From the NCBI GenBank assembly GCA_000226015.1, contig JH152716.1, positions 88,561-121,378 of the forward strand: a stretch of DNA of 32,818 nt, in the 5' to 3' direction. Shown here one piece after another: positions 20,190-30,290 of the stretch. Both the position numbers and the translations under genes were made by a program. The first letter of the stretch is position 1, and every line of letters begins with the position of its first letter. The stretch comes from Mnemiopsis leidyi (Eukaryota; Ctenophora; Tentaculata; Lobata; Bolinopsidae). The notes under the pieces are model-generated. The model had not been told where the DNA came from and ran no database searches. It worked only from the letters and a program-made list of their open reading frames with translations.

Positions 20190-22922
20190 ATGGACATTGT
20201 TCGGGCACCCTACAAACGGACACGAGTTATAGCTTCTCAAGGGGAGGATCTGGAACAGCACATCGTAACTCCTGGTTCGTTTTTAATTAGAAATATTTAC
20301 TTTCTAGTGTCAGGTGCTATGTTACTTATGCTGTGTCACCTTCTGCATTCCTTAGTTCTGTGTTAAAGCTACAAGGATGGATAATTTTGATGTTAATAGC
20401 TTATTATGATTTATTAATTACTAGTTAATGGTCATAAAATGTTACATCCTGTTTTTATCAACAGGTGATGTTATAACTCAGAACTTGGACTTCATGAAGT
20501 CACACGGAACTGCGCTGAGTCACGACCACATATGTGCAACTGTTGCTGGAGCTGTTTACAAGGTAAAAAACAAATCTTAACTTGATTTCATGACAATCAA
20601 TGATTGATTTTACTATTTCCTACTGTTCCATGTGTTTTTTGGATATCCCCGTTAATGATGGGTGGAGGTGGGTTAAGCCACTGACCATGACCACGACACC
20701 CTTGAATTTGGTCGATGGTCAACAAATTTGAGAATGGCCACTGACAAAAAGGTCACGGTCAAAATGGATATTTCATGGTAAAATTTGGATTTTGGCCATG
20801 GTCATGGTCAAAATTTTGCCTTTGCGATTTAGAACTTTCGATCATGACAGGGCGTGAGCTAAATAGTTAAAAGATCATTGTCATCATATTCTCCCCCACA
20901 CTAATTTGATCTTTTGGGAGACTTTTTAGCGCTCTGATGTTTCGATATGGTGCAAGGTGGAGGGGGCCAATCTAGAAAGGAGGGCCCAGGGAAGGGAGTT
21001 GTCAATTAGTTTTAATTGCTCTAGTTGCTGTGTTTTACACTTCATTCTACATTATTTTCACTCGATCATGGTTCACTGGACTTACCATTCGTAGACAGTA
21101 ACAATATTTCCTACGTGTATAGAACGAATGTAATGCTTACAAACTCACTAATAGCTTACCAATAAGCAACTGTCCGAATACTTTCACTTCAGAAATTCCA
21201 TGCTCGTTCCTTGTAGCGTTAGTGTCTCAATGAAGGTGGTATCACCATCGCCTTTACGGTTGGATGTATGTGTGACTGGATTTATGTGTGACTGGTCGTC
21301 GTAATTGTTGTTTTGTTAATCAGCAGTAAAAAATTTAACAGTTCACATGTTGAACTAGGGTCCATGAGCCGAGCTCCCAGGAAAAATTTACAGAAAAATA
21401 GGTTACAAAGACGTATTTTAACAATTGATACCAAGTTTACAAATATGCAATAGCCAATTTCTAATATAGAAAGACAGTCATTAAAAGCATGCAAGTTCTC
21501 TTCTGATATCTCCAATTTCTCAGGTAGATAAGCTGGTCTCCGTGAAGGGGGTTAACAACAGATATCGAGGAGAGATTGGTGATGTCGTCGTGGGTCGCAT
21601 CACCGAAGTTCAACAGAAGAAGTGGAAGGTTTTTGTGTATATTTGTAGCTCTTATCGATGTTTGCATATGGTTCAAATCTATCAAAATTGACCGAAGTTT
21701 TAATCACACTCTGACGCTCTATCGGGCAAGACCCTGAACATGGCCTCCTAAAGAACTAACCTAGTGTTTTAAACCAGGTGGACGCTGGATCTCGGTTGGA
21801 CAGCCAGCTGCAGCTCACTTCAGTGTACTTACCTGGAAACATCTCCCGGAGAAAGACCCTCAACGATGAGCTGATGATGAGGGAGTATTTTACCGAGGGA
21901 GATCTTGTTGTAGCTGAGGTTAATTCTGATTTGATACTTGGTTGCTTGATTATTTTCCAACAGTTTTGGAAGCTTTCGATAGGTTTGGACTTTGGAAGAT
22001 GTTAAATTTTGTAATTGTAAGATTTAAAACGACAGTTATTTAGTGGAAATTCATAAAAGCAACCAGTGTTATAAACTCACGAATTCCTAATTTGGTAATG
22101 AAATCTTACATTTCTAATCTGTTTCCTGTCCCAATTCTGACAATCGCAGGTTGCAGATGTCGGTAACGTTGATGGAATGTTAAAGTTACACATGAGGTCG
22201 AACAAGTACGGAAAGTTACCCGAAGGAGTCCTCATAAAGGTAGGACCTCTTCAAAAATAGAAAGTGCCCTTTTTTGAGTTCTGATCTTTGTCAGACGTCA
22301 GTTTCCAGCTCTCAACAATATTTTGTTATTTTGATTGTAAAATATTGTCTTAACAGGTACCCAGTGTATTGATAAAGAGAAGTAAGCTACATTTTCACCG
22401 TCTACCGTGTAATGCTACAGTTATTCTTGGTAATAACGGTTTTGTTTGGGTCGGTCCTCACTTCTCTCCTGATCAACCGGTAATTAAAATTAGGGAACGT
22501 ATTGGAATTTTACCAAATCGGCTATTTGACGATTTTGTATAATAATCCCCCCTCTAAAAAATGCTATTACTATGACTATGTCACTATGATATGCGATATA
22601 CGTCAAACACATACAATTACATTACCAAAGTGCACCGCTTTATAATTCTTGGTACCAACTTGCCAAGCAAATTTTTTCCCAAAAAACCAAGTTTTCTGTC
22701 CCTCAGATCGAGCCGTTCACGTTAAACTCCCGAGAGACGATAGCACGACTTTGTAACGTTATAAAAGCGTTAGCAGCCTACGGAGTGCAATTGTTTGACA
22801 CAATCATCCTCACCGCATATGATATCTCCATGAAGTATAAAGTAAAGGAACTGCTCAATGCTGAAGTAATGGAACATGTGGCGCAGGAGAGTTATGAACA
22901 TTCCCTACATCAGAACTTGTAA
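20190..22922 (+). CDS. EXOSC2: Exosome complex component RRP4
   Basis: Seven exons (20190-20274, 20465-20562, 21524-21628, 21778-21918, 22150-22239, 22357-22479, 22707-22922) give 285 residues, near the 293 of the human protein. EXOSC2 is one of the three S1/KH cap subunits of the RNA exosome, guiding RNA into the barrel for 3'-5' decay and rRNA processing in the nucleus and cytoplasm. The order is right: an N-terminal strand domain (LEQHIVTPGDVIT, HICATVAGAVYKVDKL), the S1 domain (GEIGDVVVGRITEVQQKKWKV, LPGNISRRKTLNDELMMREYF, EGDLVVAEV, HMRSNKYGKL) and the KH domain with the conserved ILGNNGFVWVG. Junction phases all hold. The second intron is unusually long (961 bp) and holds a repeat-rich patch. 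Confidence 0.96.
20670..20822. repeat. GACCATGACC / GGTCATGGTC repeat patch in EXOSC2 intron 2
   Basis: Words related to GACCATGACCA, GGTCGATGGTCA, GGTCACGGTCAAAA and GGCCATGGTCATGGTCAAAA recur in both orientations over about 150 bp, allowing several partial foldbacks. The boundaries are not clear. It may be a remnant of a small mobile element. The rest of the intron to 21523 shows nothing recognisable. Confidence 0.55.
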
Positions 22923-23435
22923 CGTTCTGGAGGTTTTTAAGGGTTTTTTTGGGTATGTCTTAACTTCGATACCATTTGGCATTTTCATTTAAGAAGAAAT
23001 GTATAAGATTTTGATGAAAGTTGTAACATGACAGTTGAAATTTATGTGTGCAAACGATCGATTAATGATCAATGTCTTGTGGAATGAGAACACTCAGACA
23101 ATTTTTTTTATTTTTCACGATTTATTTATTTCTTTTTAAACTGCATCTGAAACCAATTTTAGCATTGTTCTTTATTTTAATCTCATAACACAATGATATT
23201 TACCGTACTCGCCAATTTGAACTCACGCCTTCAGGTGTTGTTTATAAGCATGCATGATTGTATAGATAGATATTTTCCGGTACAGTATGGATTTTTATGA
23301 CTTAGTTTATTCCAAAGTTATTACTTATTTTCTCATCTGTAACCTAATTTCAAGCATATGAATACTGCAGCAGAGATGAAATGAATAATAGGAGTAGTTT
23401 GTGAACAATCCACGTGACTGCAAGTTGCTCTGAAA
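22923..23435. other. intergenic between EXOSC2 and MRPL2
   Basis: A 513-bp AT-rich gap with no gene seen. No convincing AATAAA was found for EXOSC2 in this gap; the nearest AATAAA (23440) is inside the first codons of MRPL2. Confidence 0.45.
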
Positions 23436-26400
23436 ATGTCAATAAACCAGTTGTCTTCGTTGCTAAGGAACCTCTCCGTAACAAGGTGTCTCAACGCGTC
23501 TCAAGTTCTTTCCAGAAGTAAGACAAAAACTTGATCAAGTCTCAACACCAATTTTTAGCCGTAAACTTTGACTTTGCTTGCTGGAACTGGATGGTCTATA
23601 GTTTGAAAGGTATAGACTATAGATCAGCAACTCTACAATGACACGGACAATAAAACTCCCTAATCCCTATTCCCAACCCAGTAAACCGGTACTAACACTT
23701 ACACTCCAGATCTCCACTACGCACCTCGAGATCCGAAACAAGTCCGTAGAGGTGGTAGGAAGTACTACCTTGGTCCGGAACCCCATGTCAATAGTGATCC
23801 ATGTCCGGTTAAGTCTGATCCTGCCATGGCTACAACTCGTGACGATGTCAAACTCATCTACGGTTAGAAATTTTATATTTTCTTATTATTACGGAAGGTT
23901 TAACAACTTTTAATGACTTATCAACTCCAAGGAGTTTCAACTCCATCTTTTGGAATTTGGGACATCGATAGAGTATGCGAATGAATCAATTGTCCTCCAC
24001 ACAAAAAACTACAGTTTACTGAAGGAATAGAGATTCACTTGCAAGTCCCTAAATCCCCGCATATCAGGACCTCAGAGCAAGCTGAAGAGGACGGGAGGGC
24101 GGTGTCCTGAGACGGGTATAAAGATATTCCGATGTAGGGGTGGTGGTACGGACAAACAGGAGAGACACATCAACAAGCATCGTGTTCCGGTTTGTTCTAG
24201 TTTCTACCCAGCTTGTTCTAGCCATGTGATTTAGTCGATTTCGGATTCTTGTCATTTCTTTTGTTATCTACTATAGCTAAGCCAATTTTTGGTATTATTT
24301 ATTCAAGTCAATTCAGTGTTCTCATCAAATATCGATAACCACCAAAATTTGAGCATTATTCTGAACAACTCATTATAAACTACTAGTTAAACTAGAAACA
24401 TTTCTCAGGAAGATGCCGGTTCAGGGAACAACTCATTATAAACTACTAGTTAAACTAGAAACATGTCTCAGGAAGATGCCGGTTCAGGGACGATAAAGTA
24501 CAGAGTGTTACAGATACAAGAGTGTGAAGTTCACAACGCCGACCTTGCTCTAGTTGCAGGACCTGATATAACGTGAGAAGGAAACTTATAATATTCTCCT
24601 CCTAATCTTACTCTATACTTCATAATCTAGACATGACAACCAGTATTCCGAATTCATAATGCTAACAACAAAATATTTGAACGGAATCGATTTCCTCTCT
24701 TAGTCAATTTAGAAAATTCATTTGGGCCGGTAGCTCAATTGGTAGAGCACTCATCTAGACAATGCAGAGGTTGTCGGATCATACCCGACTCGGCACGGTG
24801 CCGGTCCATGAATTTTCTGAATTGACTGAAAAAGGTCCCCTCCCCACTGAAAACAACTTTCCAGGTATATTGTACAGCCCGAAAATCTTAACGTGGGAGA
24901 TGTCATTGAAGCTAGTCGTACTAAACTTGGTAGTCTGACCCCGGGATCTTCTTATCCTCTTAAACTGCTTCCAGTTGGTAAGTGTACTGTTGGTGTGTAG
25001 TTTTCTATCATGTAAGATATATTCCACAACTCCCGTGCAAAATCGGCGTTTCCATGGCACTCAAGCAAGAGCTCTTGTGCCAAAACAACCCTTCAGTACA
25101 ACAACAAATACCACTATATATAGTTACTACTATCTTACTACAGCTGTTCATGTTATTACTGCAGTACTCCTGCATACCACATAGATACAAAAACACAAAA
25201 TTACTAGAAACTGATTTTCCTCGAATCATTTAACTTTTCTGAGTATCTGTATATAGTTAGCAGCACATAAGTGTAAAATCCCAACTGCAGAACCCTCTAA
25301 CCCATCTCGCCCAGGTCTGAAGGTGAACTCAGTAGAAGCGGTCCCGGGGAGAGGTTCTAGTTATGCGATGAAGTCTGGAACTTTCTGTGAGGTGATGCAG
25401 CACACCCTGGACAAGGACAAGACTCTCATACGTCTACCATCTGGTGAGGACACCAGGATAGGACATATTTCACTATTTCAAACTTGACTTAATATTGTTG
25501 TTAAAACGACAATGATGTTGTTGTTAAAACGACAATGATGTTTTTATTTTAAGTGGACACGATCAAATTGTTTGGCGATGCCAGTTATTTATGACGATTT
25601 CCGTAAGATGACGATTTCCGTAAGCTTCAGCCTTCAAGTCTGATATTGCAGGTATTTCACAGTGGTTAGACGGGGAATGTGTTGCCACTATTGGAAGAGT
25701 GAAACAAACCGCTCGAGCAGTTGAAATTCTCGGCTCTTGGAAGGTTTGTAAAATGTTTCGAAATTGCCTTGCCGATGAATTTTATAGAACTTTTAAAGTT
25801 TTGAGATACTTTGTCTCGTAGCCCGATCATAAACAACACACCAAAAAAGTTGTTCTCTATTTATTAACAAACTTGAAAGTTTATTGACTCTATTAGGCTG
25901 CGAGAGCGAAGGGCAGGAAACCAAGGAGTAACAGACAGCGCAAGAAGCACTGGAGAAAGAGAAAATTGAAGCATCGTGCTGATCAAAAGTGGGCTAAGCG
26001 TGTGATCAGATACTTGGAGGACCGGCCCTGGGTAATATAAAGAACGGATCTTTTTTATTTGAGAATGCATATTTCGTGAATTTGTAGTGGACAGTCGACT
26101 CATAATGATGAAGTGGTATCCTGAAGCATCATTTTTCGTGAATAACCGTCCATTTTTTCTGTCCCTGTGCTGTGTTAATGTAGTCAAGTCAAACTGTTGA
26201 CATTTTAAATTGCATCCAGGCAGGACAAGAACACTTTGTACCAGAAGCACTAGAGAGATATCGATACTACTACGGCGACAGGAAACCTGACTACTACATC
26301 AGGATGTTGAAGCGCAAAGATCCCGATATCATGAAACGTATCGACAAGCGGAAATTTGAGCCACGAGAGTATGTCTTAGGATCTAAATGATTAAATGTTT

Positions 26401-26758
26401 TAGAACCCGAGCTTTTTATTTTGAAAACATTTGTTGACATAGAATAGGTAATAAACATAATCCTAAGTTGACTTATTCAGGCTTATAATCGTTTTATCGT
26501 TTAGAGAATTACTTATTATTACTTGCCCAAGTAGCACGACAATCTCGTTTGTCATATCTACAGTTACCATGACAACCCTAAATAGTTACTCCAGGTTGCC
26601 ATAGCAACTCCTATCTCTAAACTTCCTCCTGTTCCAGAGAGAAGTTGTACCAGTGTTCCTGGGAGGACTACACCGGACAGAAGACAGAAGTTATGTGGGC
26701 AGAGAGACAACGGTGGAGATACTGGAAAGTCAGGAAGGCCATCGCCAACAAGAGATAA
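23436..26758 (+). CDS. MRPL2: Mitochondrial large-subunit ribosomal protein uL2m
   Basis: Ten exons (23436-23517, 23710-23862, 24068-24189, 24472-24572, 24865-24977, 25315-25443, 25652-25743, 25897-26031, 26220-26368, 26638-26758) sum to 1197 nt, 398 residues, versus about 305 in human. uL2m sits at the peptidyl-transferase centre of the mitoribosome. The first exon is an acid-free presequence (SLLRNLSVTRCL). The OB-like part shows KRTGGRCPETG and GGG followed by basic residues. The SH3-like part shows NADLALVAG, NLNVGDVI, LLPVGLKVNSVEAVPGRGSSY, AGT-like SGTFCEV, RLPSG and CVATIGRV. Beyond this a highly basic stretch (AARAKGRKPRSNRQRKKHWR) and an extension rich in Arg, Tyr and Trp run to the end, longer than in human. 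Intron 1 has a perfect TACTAAC branch point. The exon at 24472 follows a duplicated acceptor. Confidence 0.93.
24363..24488 (+). repeat. 63-bp tandem duplication spanning an MRPL2 3' splice site
   Basis: Two copies (about 24363-24425 and 24426-24488), differing at one position seen (TTTCTCAG versus TGTCTCAG), each contain the acceptor and the first 17-19 exon bases. Use of the first acceptor (exon start 24409) runs in frame into TAA within the second copy. The second acceptor (24472) keeps the protein frame. Confidence 0.95.
24702..24827 (+). mobile_element. tRNA-like sequence inside a 126-bp foldback (MRPL2 intron 4)
   Basis: A tRNA-like core at about 24724-24808 has a near-perfect A box (TAGCTCAATTGG), a D stem GCTC/GAGC, a 5-bp T stem GTCGG/CCGAC with B-box-like loop, and a 7-bp acceptor stem GGGCCGG/CCGGTCC that contains a G3-U70 pair followed by A. 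The anticodon arm is imperfect and an 11-nt self-complementary insert (around GGCACGGTGCC) lies between the T stem and the acceptor strand, so it is not a normal tRNA gene. The core is enclosed by about 20-bp inverted repeats (AGTCAATT-AGAAAATTCAT and its complement). It reads as a tRNA-derived short element or MITE-like foldback. No target duplication is obvious. Confidence 0.75.
25495..25630. repeat. short tandem duplications in MRPL2 intron 6
   Basis: GTTGTTAAAACGACAATGAT is repeated in tandem (about 25497-25541) and ATGACGATTTCCGTAAG is repeated soon after (about 25591-25624). Each pair is nearly identical, indicating recent duplication. Confidence 0.85.
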
Positions 26759-26877
26759 CTTTCTGGCGAACAAGAGATGACTTTCTCGCGAAAAGAGGGA
26801 TAAGTCTCTCGCGAACAAGAAATAACTTTCGCGCTAACAAGAGATAATCTTCTCGCTAACGAGAAATAACTGTCTGG
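26747..26877 (+). repeat. 22-bp minisatellite starting in the last codons of MRPL2
   Basis: Six units of about 22 bp start at 26747, 26769, 26791, 26814, 26836 and 26858. The consensus is approximately AACAAGAGATAACTTTCTCGCG. The first unit supplies the final codons AAC AAG AGA and the TAA stop of MRPL2, so the array straddles the coding end and 3' UTR. Confidence 0.92.
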
Positions 26878-27238
26878 ATTCTTTTGTTGATGCGTCTCTT
26901 CTCAGGATGAGCGTATCTTGTTGATTTAAAGTATACTCTCGAGCTTATGGAGGTTTTGATATGTTTGATTTAAATCATTCAATTGTCCAGTGTTGGCGGA
27001 AATACTTTGATCTTACAATTCCTGAATTTAACGTGTCTTTAATAAACTGCAGACTTCAGTAAATGTCAATGCTAAGTAAGACTGCTTACCAGTTTTCCGA
27101 AACTTTTGACATTCTCAACTTTGGCACTGATTTTCGTTGTATACAAAATATTGAATCGTCGTCTGTGACCTGTGTAATTTAATTAACTACTGAAAGTGAA
27201 TTACGAAAATAAAATGATAATATTTATCTCCTTTAGCC
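26878..27238. other. MRPL2 3' UTR and intergenic sequence
   Basis: AATAAA at 27041-27046 is a likely poly(A) signal for MRPL2. The gap ends in the acceptor-like tatctcctttag, two bases before the PCCA ATG. Confidence 0.55.
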
Positions 27239-30200
27239 ATGTCTAGAACTGGACTCCTCGCGCAATTCAAAAGGACTCTGCAGACTGCATCAGTCACCAA
27301 ACCTTTTGAAAAGGTTTAAATATCCTATTTGCTCTTTTCCTTAAGTTTTAATCTCGAGGCATGACATAACTGATAATTCAATGTTTTCCAGTATGGTCAC
27401 ATAAGTCTTAGTCCCAACTATTTCACCAATAACTTTAACATAATCCTCTTCCAGGTGCTGATAGCAAACCGTGGTGAGATAGCATGTCGCGTCATGAAGA
27501 CGTGCCGCTCTCTCGGTATCAAGACTGTCGCAGTACACAGTGATGTGGACGACCGCGCGCTGCACGTGCGCATGGCTGACGAGGCGGTTTGTGTAGGACC
27601 TGCTCCGAGCAGCCAGAGTTATCTCGACATGCAGGTATATCGTGGCAGGTTTATCAGGTTTACCTCTTTTATTTACGGCTTGTGCTGCTTTTTGGATCTA
27701 CTCAGAAGAATTATAAATATTTATATAATCAAAATGAATATTGCTGGTGGTTTTAGCTATATCTATTCGAACTTAACGCATTGTTTGTAGCCAGTAACTG
27801 CGGGCGTGAGTCCAATTTAAGCATACTCTGTTACCAAGCTTACTTGATCCAACTGAAACATCATTTACTCCCCAGCTGCTTCACTACGTAACCTCACTTA
27901 TCTACAGGCGATTGTAAACGCTGCTGTAAGTACCGGTGCTCACTACGTAACCTCACTTATCTACAGGCGATTGTAAACGCTGCTGTCAGTACCGGAGCTC
28001 AGTACGTAACCTCACTTACCTACAGGCGATTGTAAACGCTGCTGTAAGTACCGGAGCTCAGGCAGTGCATCCTGGGTACGGGTTCCTCAGTGAGAACTGC
28101 AAGTTTGCTCAGCTACTGGAGGAAAACGGCATCTCGTTCATCGGACCTAAAGAACGCGCGATTCAGGTATTTCAATTTATATATTTTATTCGTCCCTCAT
28201 TTTGTATTCTCGGCGACGGCTGTTGTTTTTTCCTTCTATTTCTCTACTCTCCTCCTAGGCTATGGGTGACAAGATCGAGTCGAAGATAATCGCTCGAGCT
28301 GCAGGAGTAAACTGTATCCCCGGTTTTGACGGTGTCGTGGAGGACGAAGCTGCCGCAGTCAGAATAGCTAACGAAGTTGGGTATGTACGTGTTCTTGGAC
28401 AACTATCATCCTACAGCTATAGCTAGAGAATGCTTCAAAATTTATTTCCATGAAAGATTGGTCGATGTGCCAATTTTTAGATCGTGATTTTTTAGATCGT
28501 GATTTTTTACATCTTGTCCATGTTATCAAATTTGTGTGTCGCTTATTATTTGATTGTACTTCAGTTACCCCGTCATGATCAAGGCGTCAGCTGGCGGTGG
28601 TGGTAAAGGAATGCGAGTAGCTTGGAACGACAGCGAAGTTAAAGAAGGATTCAAGCTCAGTTCTGAGGAGGCCGCTGCTAGTTTTGGAGATGATCGTCTT
28701 CTTATAGAACGGTAAGTAGTAACTTGTACTTATTTGGAGCTGGATATTGTAGCCTAGTTGCTGACTCTGTCTGTTTTGTGTCAGGGTTCAGTGTTCTCTG
28801 TTATCCAATTAGTTTGGCTCTGTTGCTGTGTGAAGTGTAAATCGATCCTTGAGCTCTTCGTTGAACCAGATCGATCAGTTTAGTCGGCGGATTATTCTTG
28901 CATTCCATATATTTTGACCAATTAAATATCAAATTGCAAACACTCCCAGATTTATCGACAATCCGCGGCACATAGAGATACAAATACTTGCCGATAGCCA
29001 CGGAAACTGTATATACCTCAATGAAAGAGAGTGCAGTATCCAGCGGCGAAACCAAAAGGTTTCTAACGAACTTATATATTTGTTTATCGTTAACCTTATT
29101 TGTTTATCGTTAACCTTTTCTACTTTTTAACGCGAAAATTTTAACTTATCTAAAACGAACCTTAAAGTATGAAATCTCCTCCTGGCAGGTAGTGGAAGAA
29201 GCTCCAAGTTCCTTCATAACCCCGGAAGTGAGGAAAGCGATGGGTGAACAGGCGTGTCAGCTGGCACAAGCTGTGGATTATCAGGTGCGTATTTAGAGGG
29301 TGAGAAGGTAGCTGTAGGCTGACCGTTATGTGTTTTTCTAATATCACCGGCACCTCCTGCCTTCTGGTTAATTCTGATAGACATCTACTTTGATCTAGAT
29401 TCTAGATTATTGCTTATATTAAAGGTAAAACCAGGGGGCGGGGGAGAAACCTGAAAAAAAGTAAACCCATAAGATACCTTTACCCATCTCGAAAATCAAT
29501 TGGTAGCTTAATCAAGATCATTCACTTCATCGGACTAAGCTCTCACAACCCTTACTACTTAATTCGAGTCATTGCAACTATCTTCCTCCTTGCTTTATTG
29601 ATGTGGTTGAAGGGACGTAGCCCGTAGGCATTTTTGCCGTAAATAACTTTTCCAGAGCTCTATAAATTTCATCTGTATTCTTAAGTATCGCAGTCAAGTT
29701 CGATCTGCCAAAATTTTTAATAAGTGTGGCTTTTCACACCAAAATTCGTGTTAAAGTTGGTTTAATGTAGGACAATCTCTCACGCAATTCAGCAAAGATG
29801 TGCAATGTTACCTTGGTCGACAACATCACTTTACAAGGTGATTCTACGCCTGTTATAAAGGGGTTTGAAATTTATGTCAAAATATCTCAATCCCCTCAAT
29901 TACCTGCAAAATCTTAAAATTGATAAAATTGACTTTGACTTTTTCAACTTGTTTTCGGGTTGCCCCCCCCCCCCAGTTCTCCCCAAAAAACCGGACATCT
30001 ACTCAATTCGTTCACCACTCTTAATAAAGAAGCAAGCTATGCTTACTCTTCAGATTTCGATGCACTACTAACATATCAAGGACGTAGGTGTCTGAGCTGG
30101 GACTGGCTTAATGTGGCTGATATCAATAATGCTAATCTAAAGTACACTGTAACTTAAGATCATGATCGTGACAATATTCCAGAGTGCGGGTACAGTCGAG

Positions 30201-30290
30201 TTCCTGGTGGACAGTCAGATGAACTTTTACTTCCTGGAGATGAACACCCGGCTACAGGTGGAACATCCGATCACGGAGTGTATCACTGGG
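27239..30290 (+). CDS. PCCA: Propionyl-CoA carboxylase alpha chain, N-terminal half only
   Basis: Eight exons keep phase: 27239-27313, 27455-27634, 28026-28166, 28259-28380, 28565-28711, 28950-29058, 29189-29284, 30183-30290 (326 residues; human PCCA about 728). The biotin carboxylase subunit of the mitochondrial propionyl-CoA carboxylase is recognised by [52 protein letters not shown], the ATP-grasp Gly loop [44 protein letters not shown] and [25 protein letters not shown] and the spacing favour PCCA over MCCC1 or pyruvate carboxylase. The N-terminus lacks acids early on ([16 protein letters not shown]), consistent with a mitochondrial presequence. The last exon ends at gtcagt; the rest of the carboxylase, the BT domain and the biotinyl AMKM domain are not found before the window ends. 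Exon 3 has a triplicated acceptor. Confidence 0.92.
27881..28058 (+). repeat. 3 x 59-bp tandem array spanning a PCCA 3' splice site
   Basis: Three copies at exact 59-bp spacing each contain ctacag and the first 34-35 bases of exon 3; exon starts would be 27908, 27967 and 28026. Reading on from either of the first two acceptors reaches TAA in the next copy. Only the third opens into the full exon. In copies 1 and 3 the exon part contains a consensus donor (GCT|GTAAGT) 18 nt after the acceptor; copy 2 has GTCAGT there. Confidence 0.97.
28474..28512. repeat. short tandem duplication in PCCA intron 4
   Basis: TTTTTAGATCGTGA is repeated in tandem with a third, partial TTTTTTACATC copy. Confidence 0.75.
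29077..29117. repeat. 21-bp tandem duplication in PCCA intron 6
   Basis: TTTGTTTATCGTTAACCTTA is present twice in direct tandem. Confidence 0.85.
29285..30182. other. PCCA intron 7 (898 bp)
   Basis: Long intron with no second gene seen. It contains a G-rich patch near 29433 and a run of about 12 C at 29963-29974. Open frames within it look like chance. Confidence 0.6.

Noticed and set aside
23863-24471. A single long MRPL2 intron without the exon at 24068-24189
   Set aside because: That model forces an unlikely AAG acceptor and loses the KRTGGR...GGG segment; including 24068-24189 makes all phases agree with the CAG acceptor at 24471.
24724-24808. Functional nuclear tRNA gene
   Set aside because: The anticodon stem is imperfect, the T-loop B box deviates, and an 11-nt insert separates the T stem from the acceptor strand; it sits inside a larger foldback in an intron.
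26653-26847. Alternative-frame protein across the MRPL2 end
   Set aside because: It is the wrong frame over the last MRPL2 exon continuing into the minisatellite, so the repetitive peptide is a by-product of the repeat.
27881-28058. CRISPR-like array of repeats
   Set aside because: The whole 59-bp unit repeats without variable spacers, in a eukaryotic intron/exon boundary.
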